Positions 54,757-64,000 of a DNA stretch of 64,000 nucleotides are shown piece by piece; position 1 is the first letter of the stretch, and the number at the start of each line of letters is the position of its first letter. Under the pieces are notes generated by a model. The model worked only from the letters and a program-made list of their open reading frames with translations. It did no database searches and had not been told where the DNA came from. Made by a program: the position numbers and the translations under genes. This DNA is from Raphanus sativus (Eukaryota > Streptophyta > Magnoliopsida > Brassicales > Brassicaceae), in the NCBI RefSeq assembly GCF_000801105.2, contig NC_079514.1, positions 49,046,515 to 49,110,514 of the forward strand. Reading direction: 5' to 3'.

Positions 54757-57700
54757 TCAGCGGCTCAAGCTCATGAATTTATCGAGCCAGTCCATGTTTA
54801 CACTCTTTGGTCTCTCAAGTGGCAGTCCAAGAGCTCGGTCCCATATCAGCTGAAACCAAAAATAAAGCCAGAAGATGAGATGGATGGATCTAATGCTCTG
54901 TACTAAATGTGGATTTAATGTATCACCTGTGAGCAGATTCCAAGACTCCTTGAGACGCCAAAAAGAACCGTGTAGTATCTATATTTGACACACACACACA
55001 CACAAAAATGTCATTATATTCAGGTAAAAGAATGTCCGAGCCAAGTCACACTTAAATGAGATTACAATTCCTACTTTGCTTCTGTTAGACCATAATAGTT
55101 GAGAAGCACTCCGCTGTGAGCATCAACGTTAGGCCAAGGGTTCTTGACCTGATTCATAAAACCATAGAGAATGAGAAATCTGGTATCATTATTATGAAGT
55201 AATTAATGATGGAAATATAGGTACCTTTCCTAGCTCGGTTAGAATAGGAGGCACAACTTCATAAAGCTTAGAAACCTATTGAGTTGGTAAATGATATGTG
55301 TAAATACTAGAAATTCAAGACCATGGTCGAAAAAGTAAAATTTGAAAAGGAGTTACCAGCTGAAAAAGAGGGTCATCAGGTAGATGCTTCAAGGCGAATT
55401 CTCTTTGGCACACATATCTTGGATCCGTCTTACGCAAAACACCATGGCCATATCCTGGAACTACCTGCAAAGACAAATGTTTGGTTATAAATCCTTGCAA
55501 AACCTTCAAAAACAAACAAGCCATTCTCTCATCCATTACTCATACAATATAATTGGCATGTCATGACTAGCAAGCAATACATATGGTCTGTTATTATTCA
55601 CTAAGATCATATCAGCTATAGTTTCAAAAGGCAAAGCAGATCATTTTTTTGTACCTTGCCACTGTTTAACGTTTTCCAGACATAATCTTTCAGGTGTTCC
55701 TTTGATATATTTTCCCCGCATTCCGCCACAACTGATTTGATCCATAGCAAAACTTCCTGGAACAAACAGAGTAAAGATTCAATTCTCAGTTGTATCAACT
55801 CTAACTATCAGTTGTAGAATAATAATATCAGAAGTTTACCAGCTTGTAAGAGTCACTTCTTGGAACTATATATCTGCTATATATATTTGTAGATTTGAAC
55901 AATATTAAGGAGATAGATAAGCTAGGAGTACCTGATTAGCCAAACCATGGAGTGGTCCAGCTAAACCATTTAACGCAGCTGCAAATGAAAGATATGGATC
56001 TGAGAGGGCACTCCCAACCTAAATGCGTAAATATTATCAGCCAAAAAGAACTGTCAGAAATGTCTAAAAATATTTCGAAACATTTCACTTCAGCATGTAT
56101 CAAGAACAAGACCAAGTAGCAAGAAGTACATACCAAGTGACCAGCGTGAGCACTAACATTTCCACCTTCATGATCACTAAGACAAAAAAACAGTTTAAAA
56201 GAAAAAGAATCCTTGATCATGATGCTATAATTTTTTTTGTAAAAGGTTGGTAAAATAATGGAGAATCATAACATACTAGAACCAACCAACACCAACCTGT
56301 GAATGGTGATATAAAGCCTCATGAGCTCTTTCATCTGAGGACTATCAAATCCCAGCATGTGTGAAAAATTAGCACCATAATCCAAAGAATCATCTAATGG
56401 AATGATGCTACCATCCTTAAACATCCTGCAATATAAATTAGAATGTAAATTTAAGAAAATTAACAAGGAAGAAAACAATCCAAGAAATTAGAAAGTCCAG
56501 AAGCTAAACACATGGGAAAAGGCATGCAAAATCTAACCTCCGGTAAACATACGAAGCTACAACAGGAACACGAGCAATCAGGTTGAGGGCATCCTCAAAG
56601 GTTGGCTCCCAATACCTGCATGGAAAAGAGCAGTTGTTATGATACCAGCTGCTATAAGACAGTCAAGAAAAAAAAAGACTATAAATTGATCATGTTTATA
56701 CTTTGACTTATGAACAACACCCTCCTCATATGCCTTCTGAAATTCACTTTCAACCTGGAACAACAATTTAACAAGATAAGATGTTAGTTTCTCTAATAGG
56801 CTAAGCTAGTTGAGAACAGAGCCATCTACCTGGAGGGCCATAACGCCGCTAGCAAATTGAGTCATTGGATGAGCACTCAAAGGCAAAGCATTGATAGCTT
56901 TGTAAACATAATCTGCAGTATATACTATTAAGTATAAGCTAGAGTTGTCACGCTTTCAACAACCATAACATTTCATATAACAAAGTTATAAACATCTGAA
57001 CTAAGGTTACAAAACAGACAGAGGAGAGGTGAACAGAAAACCTGGCACTGTGGCACGATGAGCCAACTCCTTAGACAATGCATTAACTTGCTCTTTGCTT
57101 GGCACCTAAATAAAAAGAGGGAAAACTATACTTTAGGATAATATATTGAAAGGAACTGTATAGTATGTTACATTTTTTGTGTAAAAATGCTAAGATAATC
57201 CGACCTTTCCAGTTAAAAGAAGCCAAAGAAGACCCTCAGGCAAGGGCTCTTCTCCAGACTGAGCTGCAGGCAACACTTTCTGGCATTCAGGAATCGACAT
57301 GCCTCTAAAACGTATCCCCTGAAAGAAAGATCAGAGCAAGTGTTACACAAATACATTTAAAAATCCCTCTTTTTTAAAAAACAAAAAAATCTATGAACAG
57401 AAGATCATATGTTATATAATCTAATATCCTATGAACAAAAGTATATATATATACATACCTCTTCTGCATCAAGCAGTGAGGTTTCCCAGAGTAAACCAGT
57501 CATCCCTCTCATTCCACCGAGTACCTTTCAAAAATGTTGCATATAGTAGAGTGAATAATATATATGAGTTGAGAATGCCTTCTAGATTCCTTTAGAATAC
57601 ATACCATATCAACAGTGATGTTCCCCACTGGGACAGTTCCATGTTGTGATTTTAGTTTCTTCAAACGGTCCTGAAATAGGAAGTTGTGAATGAAAAAGAC

Positions 57701-58212
57701 AGCAAATTAAAATAGAGTTGTGAAATGAAAAAGACAGCAAACAAAAAAAGAAAAGAAAAGAGCTTCACTTGATGCAGACTGCCCTAACTTAGAAATAAAT
57801 ATACAAGTTGAATCAGAGACAAGGAAGAACCTGTTGTTCTGGAATGATCTCTTGCAGCTGAGACTTCAGGTCCTGCATTGTCATTTTTTTAAAACCAACA
57901 TCAACACATAATATTAGAAAAAGAAAACAGCCAAATAAAAAAAGGCTTTTCACTTCTTTTTCATCTCAAAATGAAATATTAACACGTAAAAAGACCTAAA
58001 TTACCAATTCGGAAGCGCCTTGCGTCTGAAGCCATCTAACGGAGTTGCTTAGTGAAGATTGCTTCACCTGCTTATATTAGATCCGATCATCATTCGATTC
58101 TCGTAATAACAAAAAAAACGTTAAATAAAAACACAAACAAGGAAACCTATAATCTACTCACCACTCGAGATCGAAGCCTTGAAATGGCCGATACGCCACG
58201 AAGAAACACCAT
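54757..58212 (-). CDS. CSY5: Mitochondrial citrate synthase (CSY5-like)
   Basis: First TCA-cycle enzyme: acetyl-CoA plus oxaloacetate to citrate. Nineteen exons, 472 aa: 58162-58212, 58005-58067, 57831-57872, 57605-57670, 57459-57524, 57205-57318, 57042-57105, 56830-56912, 56702-56754, 56538-56615, 56297-56425, 56134-56176, 55932-56018, 55655-55756, 55357-55464, 55225-55275, 55075-55148, 54927-54978, 54757-54849. All GT-AG. The N-terminus [17 protein letters not shown] is basic and amphipathic, as a mitochondrial presequence. Catalytic His272 ([11 protein letters not shown]), His354 (PGYGHGVLR) and Asp409 (NVDAHSG) correspond to pig His274, His320 and Asp375. It ends [10 protein letters not shown]. 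Gene order favours CSY5 (At3g60100) over the paralogue CSY4. Confidence 0.95.
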
Positions 58213-59388
58213 TCTTCAAAACTCACACCTGATCACCACATTTTTCTCAAACAAGACTGATCCGTTAGGGTTTCAAGCCATCGCGACACTAAACAAGACT
58301 GATTGGTTATGAGATCTTTAGATACTAAACAAAACAAAATAGAAATTCTCCGAGATAGTGGGATGTAAAAGGGAAGAGAGAAAGCGTTTAGAGATCTTAA
58401 TACCGGAGATTTCACGTTCAGCGAACAATCGAGAGATGATGAAAATTTTGCAACCTGAGGAACAAGTGTTTCTGTGACCAATTAGGTACTACAAAATACA
58501 ACAGAACCAAACCAACACCGGGTTCTTACTACTAAACCGGAATAATAAACTAATTGAATAGCAAAACCGATCCGGTTATATTTGGTTCAGGTCGGTTAGT
58601 TATGGGATTATGCATCATCCAATTCCGTGACTCCAAGATTCGAAGCAGCCGCTACTATTCTAACGCCTAAAATAAAGGTAGCAGTTTGGTGATATCTAGG
58701 CCTAATAGTATAGCTCATGAGTCATGATTATAGTGTCATCCCAAACATGAACTGAATATATTATTGACTGAGAGATAAGAACAACATAATATCCAAAATT
58801 TTATAGTTATCGTGGACCTTGACCTTTTTTGTTGTTTGTAACTTTATTCCAATAATCATCTCTCTTTCAAACAAAACAATTTCTTAGCAAAAAAAAAATT
58901 AAAGAAGAACAAGAAGAAGCAAAAAACATCATTCTCGCGTTCTATATTTAAAAACTTGCGCAAAGCTAAGTCAATCACAAATAGATCAAAAGAATTAAAT
59001 ACAAGCATGCTTGAGTATAACGTGTTACACAAATTACATGGGAGTTTTTACATGATCAAGTGACCAAATCTCAAACATACTCTTGGCAAAATCAGTCTAA
59101 CATGTTAAACTCTTTGCTATTTCTTAGCAAAGTCAGCCTACCAAGTTAAATAAAAGCTCAAACATTTGTATATACCTCTACCCATATGATGATAGTCTCA
59201 ATCTCGTGCATCATGATGGTCAATGCTTCAAGTCACGACTTGTTACATCCCAAATCGAACAAATAATTTCAATCATCATAACTAATAGAAATCACAATAT
59301 TAGTATAACCTAACCATTGCCAAAAAGAGAATAAAATAAAATTATAACCTAACCTCTAGAGTTTAGGGGAAGGTGTGTCTGAGTTTAT
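58213..59388. other. Intergenic region upstream of citrate synthase
   Basis: Should hold the citrate synthase promoter and the 3' UTR of the VQ gene. No open frame of interest; no bounded repeat. Confidence 0.45.
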
Positions 59389-59865
59389 TTATTGCTGCTG
59401 AAGATCAAACCATCGACTTGAGAATATGTTGTCGTCTTCATCAAGATCAATAAAACCATCTAAATCAAAGTAAGTGTTTGTGTTTGAATCTGAGCCCCAT
59501 TCTTCCTTCACCACATGGCTCCCTATAATCATGTTAACATGCTCCGCCGTTTGCTCTTGGCCTGATTCTTGAGGTGGAGGCGGTGGCGCAGGAATATTTA
59601 TTCTCGTCGTCTCTTTCTTACTACTGGTCTTGGTGATATTCGGTTTTCCGGTCAGACTTTGGACGAGTGTACGGAAGTTCTTGACATCAGTGTTAATAAT
59701 CTCCGGCGCAAAGATATGGATGATACGGATCTTAGGCTTGATCTTGGTAACTATTTGGGAGTTCTTGTTCATGGGAACCAAAGTTTTTGAATAATCTCCA
59801 TTAAAGCTTTGATGAGGAAGATGATGATCAAGATTGTGCTCAGTCTTCATTGAGTTTCTCACCAT
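59389..59865 (-). CDS. VQ-motif protein (VQ26-like)
   Basis: Single-exon protein of 158 aa, lacking introns as most VQ genes do. The VQ core FRTLVQSLTG (residues 64-73) matches FxxxVQxLTG. Upstream are basic and hydrophobic segments (IVTKIKPKIRIIHIFAPEII); downstream is a proline run and an acidic C-terminus (YFDLDGFIDLDEDDN). VQ proteins bind WRKY transcription factors in the nucleus and tune defence and stress transcription; the partner here is unknown. A second methionine at residue 6 (MKTEHN) is an alternative start. At3g60090 (VQ26) is the recalled Arabidopsis match next to CSY5. Confidence 0.9.
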   Translation of the reverse strand: MVRNSMKTEHNLDHHLPHQSFNGDYSKTLVPMNKNSQIVTKIKPKIRIIHIFAPEIINTDVKNFRTLVQSLTGKPNITKTSSKKETTRINIPAPPPPPQESGQEQTAEHVNMIIGSHVVKEEWGSDSNTNTYFDLDGFIDLDEDDNIFSSRWFDLQQQ

Positions 59866-60381
59866 TCAGACAAAAGAAATGATTTGGATTTTGTTTGGAT
59901 TAGATTTGAGGTTTCTTATATTGTTGCTTAAGATATGATATGCAAATGTTTTGGATTATCTGCGCCTGTAATATATACACAAAAAAAGGTTGTGGATATG
60001 ACGATAACTAAAATAAAATATCATTGTTGGTTGGTCAAAAAACATATATTAACTACAAGCTTAATATGAAATTACTTCTTATCAAAAAATGTATATGAAA
60101 ATACTAAGAAGTTTAGGAAGAAATAGTTAATGGACCTCCATTACACACATAGCAACAACTTGATTTTAATAAACTGTAAGAGCATGATTATTGGTAGGAC
60201 AAAATTTTTAGTTCCTTAACTTATTTTATTATTATTTCTATGTTAAGAGACAAAATTAAGGACAATTCCAAAAGTTTAGATTATTGGTAGGACTACAACT
60301 CATTCTTTATCTCATCCAACTTCTTTTGTCACTAACATAACATGGAGAAACTTATTGTCATTTAGAACATTAAAGACTCCC

Positions 60382-61053
60382 TCAAGTGCTGACATTAGGA
60401 GCAGGAGTCGACAATGGTTGTCCATACGAGTATCTCCACTGACCACAAGCCTCACACTTCTCCAGCTTCACCCTGTTTTCAAGCGTGCAGAACTTGCAAG
60501 ACCAGACTTTGTGCTTCATCTCCTTTTCCTTTTCCTTTGGATTTGCTGCAGTGCATAGCTCGCATATTGGAGCCAACTACTGCTCCAAGAAAACAAGACA
60601 TAAAACAAATTTAACCGATTAGATAGCATGAAGTCTCAATTCGAAAAACAATCTCAAGACTTACTGGATTCAATAAGGTACATTCTGCACACTCCCACAT
60701 TGCAGCTTCTTCTCTGCCTTGGTTTGCAGTGGATGGTGAAGTTTCTGATGATTTCATGAGACCAGATATCGGTTCATCTCTGGACGAAGACGAAGGACCC
60801 TGATCGCCTTGGCTGCAACTTCTTTTACTACATCTACTTTCGAAAGAAGCTTCCTCTGTTAAATCAGTGACATGTGATCCCCACTAATGACTGGAAGATG
60901 AATAGGAAGCATTTGAGCAGCTGCTGCTTCTTTTTACTGACCTTGCATTCAAGCTTGTACAAGTAGATTTCCCGCACGCACTCTTTTCTCTGCTGCTCTG
61001 CTGCTTTAGCCGCTGTAGCGCGAAGAGAAGAGAGGGGAGGCTGGCCACCCTAA
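60382..61053 (-). pseudogene. WSS1-like (WLM/RanBP2 zinc finger) gene fragment
   Basis: Minus-strand pieces match the C-terminal half of plant WSS1-like DNA-dependent metalloproteases (family of At1g55915, from memory). In order: QPPLSSLRATAAKAAEQ after an acceptor near 61053; a Ser-rich linker; WECAECTLLNP ending in a GTAAGT donor near 60662; then after a TAG acceptor LAPICELC and VWSCKFCTLENRVKLEKCEACGQWRYS. These make two RanBP2-type zinc fingers with cysteines kept. The catalytic WLM domain is absent. A frameshift follows AAKAAEQ and an in-frame TAG precedes WGSHVTDL. It lies inside the Pack-type element and is not functional as a protease. Confidence 0.8.
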
Positions 61054-61311
61054 TAGCTGCTGCATTAATAAACCATAAAATCCCAAATACAATATATACT
61101 CCTTTCTAGCACTAAGTCATCTCAAAAGCAACACCGCTAGTGATTTGAGCCTAAAAGGATGAACTTTACACAGTTTTTCCTAGCTAGAACAATTCAACCA
61201 ATAAATTGAATCATTGAGTCAATTCGAGATCAAACCCTTGAATGATCTAAGAGAAATGTGGAAGCTTTACTTTTCATTCATCACTTATCCAAATCAAAAT
61301 ACACGAACCTG

Positions 61312-61552
61312 AGGCTTGATTTTCTCGCGTCTCCTCCGCATTGCGCTCTTCGTCTCCACCACGGGCTTCGCCGGATTCTGCTCCGCCGTGTTCTGCCTGG
61401 AGGCTGGAGTGGTTGGGAGAGTAGGGTTTAGAGGGTTTGTGACTGGATTGCTCTACGCCGTCTTCGTCCTCAAGCAGCGATGGTTTCGTTGGGTCTCTCT
61501 CTCCCTCTCTCTCTCTCCTTTCTTCTTAACCCAATCGCATTCTGCCAGGTAG
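61312..61552. pseudogene. Second captured GC-rich fragment, unidentified
   Basis: A GC-rich block within the AT-rich element. The plus strand reads a hydrophobic frame ([20 protein letters not shown] and [18 protein letters not shown]) that lacks an ATG and looks like a membrane protein start. The minus strand is also open and hydrophilic. Strand and origin are undecided; I favour the plus strand. Confidence 0.4.
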
Positions 61553-61677
61553 CACTAAGGACCATCTCAAAAATTTCTTAATTAAAAGACGTCCTTATGT
61601 TTATTACCATTTTCTTTTATTTTTAATTTCTAAATAAACTAAGGACTCTATAAGAAGTCCCGATAATAATGCCCTAA

Positions 61678-62665
61678 GTTTCCCAAAGAATGATCTCTTT
61701 CTTTGACGCCATCAGATTTAAATACTCATCACCTTTCTAGCTGTTATAGAAACACATCAGGTAGATGGTGAGAACCCTGTTGGAGTTCGAATCTCTCAAT
61801 CTATTGAGCATTTAATATAAGAATCCATACTAATATCTCACGGATCCCAATACAAAATAAAATAAATGAATAATTCAAATGTTTAGATATTCTGTCAAAA
61901 GTGTTTTAAAATATTTCATTTGAGATATTTTTGATGTGTATCTAAACATTTGAAATATTCATTTACATTATTTTGTGTTGAGATATGTGAGATACCGAGA
62001 ACTAATCGATAATGGTGCTCTTATAAGTATCTGTTGTTCAAAAAAAGGTGAGAACTCCCTTGGGGTGCATCAAGCCTTCAGCCCTTTCTGTCTCCTCGTG
62101 CAAGATTTTTTGTTTCATTTTATTCCAATTACACTCATTATTCGAGCCTGGAAGGTCAAAGAAACACAAAACGGCCGATAATCATACGGAGAGGCCACAC
62201 AATTTCATCAGCCAAGTTAGTAAAATATTATTATATTCATATCAGTCGAGTTTTTTTGTTCACTTGTATTAAACAAGTTAAAGATCAAATTTATTTTTAT
62301 TCCTACAATATAAGATAGTTAAAAAAAACAACTAGAATAGAACGTTATTTGACATTAGTGTTTGACACCAAGTTTAATAAATGGACTTTCTATTATAAAG
62401 GGTCTGACACCACGTTCGTGGTAAGATTTTCTTTTAAAAAACAGGTTTAATAAATAGATTTAAATTCTCAAAGTTTTTTTTTTAAATAAACATGTCAAAC
62501 AATGATGTGTCACAAAATTTTAATGATATTTTTGTAATTTTTTTTTTGTTATAGCTGTAGACAAAAGCATTTTGAACATAAAACTCTATGGGGGTGGTAA
62601 TTTCTACAACATGTGATTTATTATAGTAATAGAAAATTATGTAAATTCAGCAAAAATCTCTAAAC
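61678..62665. other. Intergenic DNA before the copia element
   Basis: AT-rich, no recognised gene. A short inverted relation exists between AATTCAAATGTTTAGATAT near 61875 and its complement-like ATCTAAACATTTGAAATATTC near 61938. Confidence 0.4.
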
Positions 62666-62930
62666 TGTTGAAGATAATAACAAATTTAGATAATGATTAT
62701 CCACTTAAAAGATAATGCTTATCCTTTTACTTTGTCTTTTTCTTCTTATGTCGGTAAAAAGACCGACTTACTACCCTATATAAAGGGGACTTCACTTTCA
62801 ATTGTAACATAAGTGCAATCATATTATCAAAGTCAAACTCAAATACTCTCTCTTTTTTACGTTGCTCACCACCAACAAAACAATATATATAATTATATAT
62901 AAACTTTTATTTCACCTTTTATTCATAACA

Positions 62931-62944
62931 CGTTATCAGCACGA
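62931..62944 (+). promoter_or_regulatory. Primer-binding site, tRNA-Ile anticodon-arm type
   Basis: CGTTATCAGCACGA directly after the LTR end, identical over 14 nt to the site at 36979-36992 although the two LTRs are unrelated in length and most sequence. Confidence 0.6.
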
Positions 62945-63052
62945 CGAGCTCTCTTATACCAACCGTTCTTAGACCAAGCAAGCGAGGTGATGTTTAAATT
63001 TATGTCTTTAAATATATTTAATTTATTTAAATTTTTATTTATTATTCCGGAA

Positions 63053-63215
63053 TGAGAGGCTAGGCCTTCTCCGTTTATTTTCCGGGATGATAGGCGTTGC
63101 CTTTTCCGGCTGATCGTTAAGATAGGCTAAGCCTTCACGATCAGAGAAACACGTGGTAGGTTTTATCTCCGTGAATAAAAGGTCAAAAATGGAAGGCTAA
63201 GCCTCCTCGGACCTT
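63053..63215 (+). repeat. Short palindromic repeats in the copia leader
   Basis: Four spaced variants of GGCTAAGCCT: GAGGCTAGGCCTTC, ATAGGCGTTGCCTT, ATAGGCTAAGCCTTC and GAAGGCTAAGCCTCC. Each could form a small stem. They lie in the untranslated leader. Confidence 0.6.
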
Positions 63216-63382
63216 GATTAAAAGAAAAGGTTAATAACACGTGGTTTATTTATGTTATTTAAATTTCTGCAATTTAAGTTTACGCAATTTAATTTTTGCA
63301 TTTATTTTATGCTTTTAATTTCTGCATTTAAATTATGCATTTATCCTCGTCTATATTTATATTATTCTATGATACAGTAATC

Positions 63383-64000
63383 ATGTCGAATTTGACAAAG
63401 CTCGAAATTAATGCCCTGGATATTACGGGAAATAACTATATGACCTGGGCAGTAGGTGCAAGAATGCACCTAAGAGGTAGCGGGCTTTTGGAAACCATCG
63501 ATAATACTAAAACGGTGTCGGATGAGAAAAAGGCTAAAGCCATGATATTTTTACGACACCACATACATGATGGTTTAAAAGATGAATATATTACGAAAGA
63601 GGATCCTGGGGACCTCTGGCAATCTCTTAAAGAGAGGTTTGATCACCAGAAGTATGTGATCTTACCAAAAGCCAAACACGAGTGGATCCATCTCCGGTTC
63701 CAGGACTACAAAAGTGTAAGTGAGTTTAATTCCGCTATGTTCGGAATTACTTCAAGGATGATGTTATGTGGAGAGAAAATAAGCGATTATGATATGATCG
63801 AGAAAACTCTCTCCACGTTCCATCCTGAAAATGTAGTCCTGCAGCAACAGTACCGGGTGAATGGATTTAAGCGTTATTCGGAGTTGATGCAAATCCTCCT
63901 TGTAGCGGAGCAAAATAATCAACTCGTGTTGTTAAACCATCAAGCTCGTCCCACTGGATCTGCTCCATTCCCCGAAGTGAATGTTGCATCATCCAGTTAT
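63383..64000 (+). CDS. Copia-type Gag (partial, runs off the window)
   Basis: Open for 206 codons from MSNLTKLEINALDITGNNYM to the window edge with no stop. It shows the N-terminal copia Gag features: a DITGNNYMTWAVGARMHLRG start, EDPGDLWQSLKERFDHQK, FQDYKSVSEFNSAMFGITSR and EKTLSTFHPENVVLQQQYR (UBN2-like region). The zinc knuckle would lie beyond the edge. Intact so far, unlike the related broken gag at 38.4 kb. Confidence 0.9.
   Translation, partial: MSNLTKLEINALDITGNNYMTWAVGARMHLRGSGLLETIDNTKTVSDEKKAKAMIFLRHHIHDGLKDEYITKEDPGDLWQSLKERFDHQKYVILPKAKHEWIHLRFQDYKSVSEFNSAMFGITSRMMLCGEKISDYDMIEKTLSTFHPENVVLQQQYRVNGFKRYSELMQILLVAEQNNQLVLLNHQARPTGSAPFPEVNVASSSY

Larger units (their letters stand above)
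60180..61674. mobile_element. Pack-type PIF/Harbinger-like element carrying gene fragments
   Basis: 1495 bp with inverted ends GAGCATGATTATTGG (left) and, from the other strand on the right, GGGCATTATTATCGG: 12 of the first 15 positions agree. A TAA duplication flanks it (60177-60179 and 61675-61677), the TWA target site of PIF/Harbinger elements. Subterminal parts also correspond. No transposase is present. The interior holds exons of a WSS1-like gene and a second GC-rich fragment, so this is a gene-capturing non-autonomous element. Confidence 0.75.
62666..64000 (+). mobile_element. Ty1/copia-type LTR retrotransposon, 5' part
   Basis: 5' LTR at 62666-62930 (265 bp, TGTTGAAGATAA to CATAACA) with core promoter CCCTATATAAAGG at about 62774. 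The primer-binding site follows at 62931-62944, then a leader of about 440 nt and gag from 63383. The element continues beyond the window, so the 3' LTR, pol and target duplication cannot be judged. Confidence 0.88.

Noticed and set aside
54661..54906. Plus-strand frame over the last citrate synthase exon
   Set aside because: Antisense to a well-supported exon and without own features.
55071..55082. Premature stop in citrate synthase after GLTEAK
   Set aside because: The TAG is part of a GTAGGA splice donor; exon 18 restores the frame and the conserved [14 protein letters not shown].
59569..59790. Plus-strand frame over the VQ gene
   Set aside because: Shadow; the minus strand has the exact VQ motif.

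Overview
The window is plant nuclear DNA from a Brassicaceae genome, most likely Brassica, Raphanus or a close relative. It is AT-rich, has many short introns, and carries SINEs, MITEs, LINE debris, a CACTA element and Ty1/copia elements between genes. Gene order matches, from memory, the descending stretch of Arabidopsis chromosome 3 from about At3g60200 to At3g60090: a small unknown protein, DRP1E, a DUF498/NDUFAF3-like protein, three GH1 beta-glucosidases in the order BGLU30, BGLU16, BGLU27, a SANT/bromodomain protein, mitochondrial citrate synthase and a VQ protein. A RING-H2 gene sits beside the dynamin gene. Orthology names rest on recalled protein sequence and gene order, not on a search.

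Layout. 0.8-1.7 kb (-): conserved plant protein. 1.9-3.5 kb: two MITEs. 5.0-8.5 kb (+): DRP1E, 14 exons, 626 aa. 10.5-10.9 kb (+): RING-H2 protein. 11.6-12.5 kb (-): NDUFAF3-like protein. 13.2-17.2 kb: LINE debris (including an inverted pair) and a SINE. 17.3-20.9 kb (-): BGLU30, 580 aa. 22.2-26.1 kb: a local duplication, one copy split by a non-autonomous CACTA element. 26.8-30.7 kb: SINE and LINE. 30.9-34.0 kb (-): BGLU16, 514 aa. 34.8-36.8 kb (-): the 3' part of BGLU27, cut by a 100-N gap. 36.9-42.9 kb: a non-autonomous copia-type LTR element with damaged gag and no recognisable pol. 42.9-51.3 kb: gene-poor, with a SINE, a MITE and a second 100-N gap. 51.3-53.7 kb (-): bromodomain gene. 54.8-58.2 kb (-): citrate synthase, 19 exons, 472 aa. 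59.4-59.9 kb (-): VQ protein. 60.2-61.7 kb: a Pack-type PIF/Harbinger element carrying a broken WSS1-like gene fragment. 62.7-64.0 kb: 5' LTR, leader and gag of a second copia element that runs off the end.

Functionally the genes are ordinary plant housekeeping and stress genes: membrane fission, ubiquitin ligation, glycoside hydrolysis, chromatin, TCA cycle and WRKY co-regulation. Exon models for the seven multi-exon or complete genes were built by hand from splice sites and all stay in frame; BGLU27 is complete only from the gap onward.

The most interesting signals are in the mobile fraction. Both copia-type elements carry an identical 14-nt primer-binding site. It does not match a tRNA 3' end. 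It matches the anticodon arm (positions 27-40) of tRNA-Ile(AAU), with a C exactly where inosine-34 would pair. This suggests priming by a tRNA-Ile half-molecule. Other leads are the Pack-Harbinger gene capture, the recently moved element with broken gag, the CACTA insertion with its empty site preserved in a neighbouring duplicate, and a bromodomain lacking the acetyl-lysine anchor asparagine.
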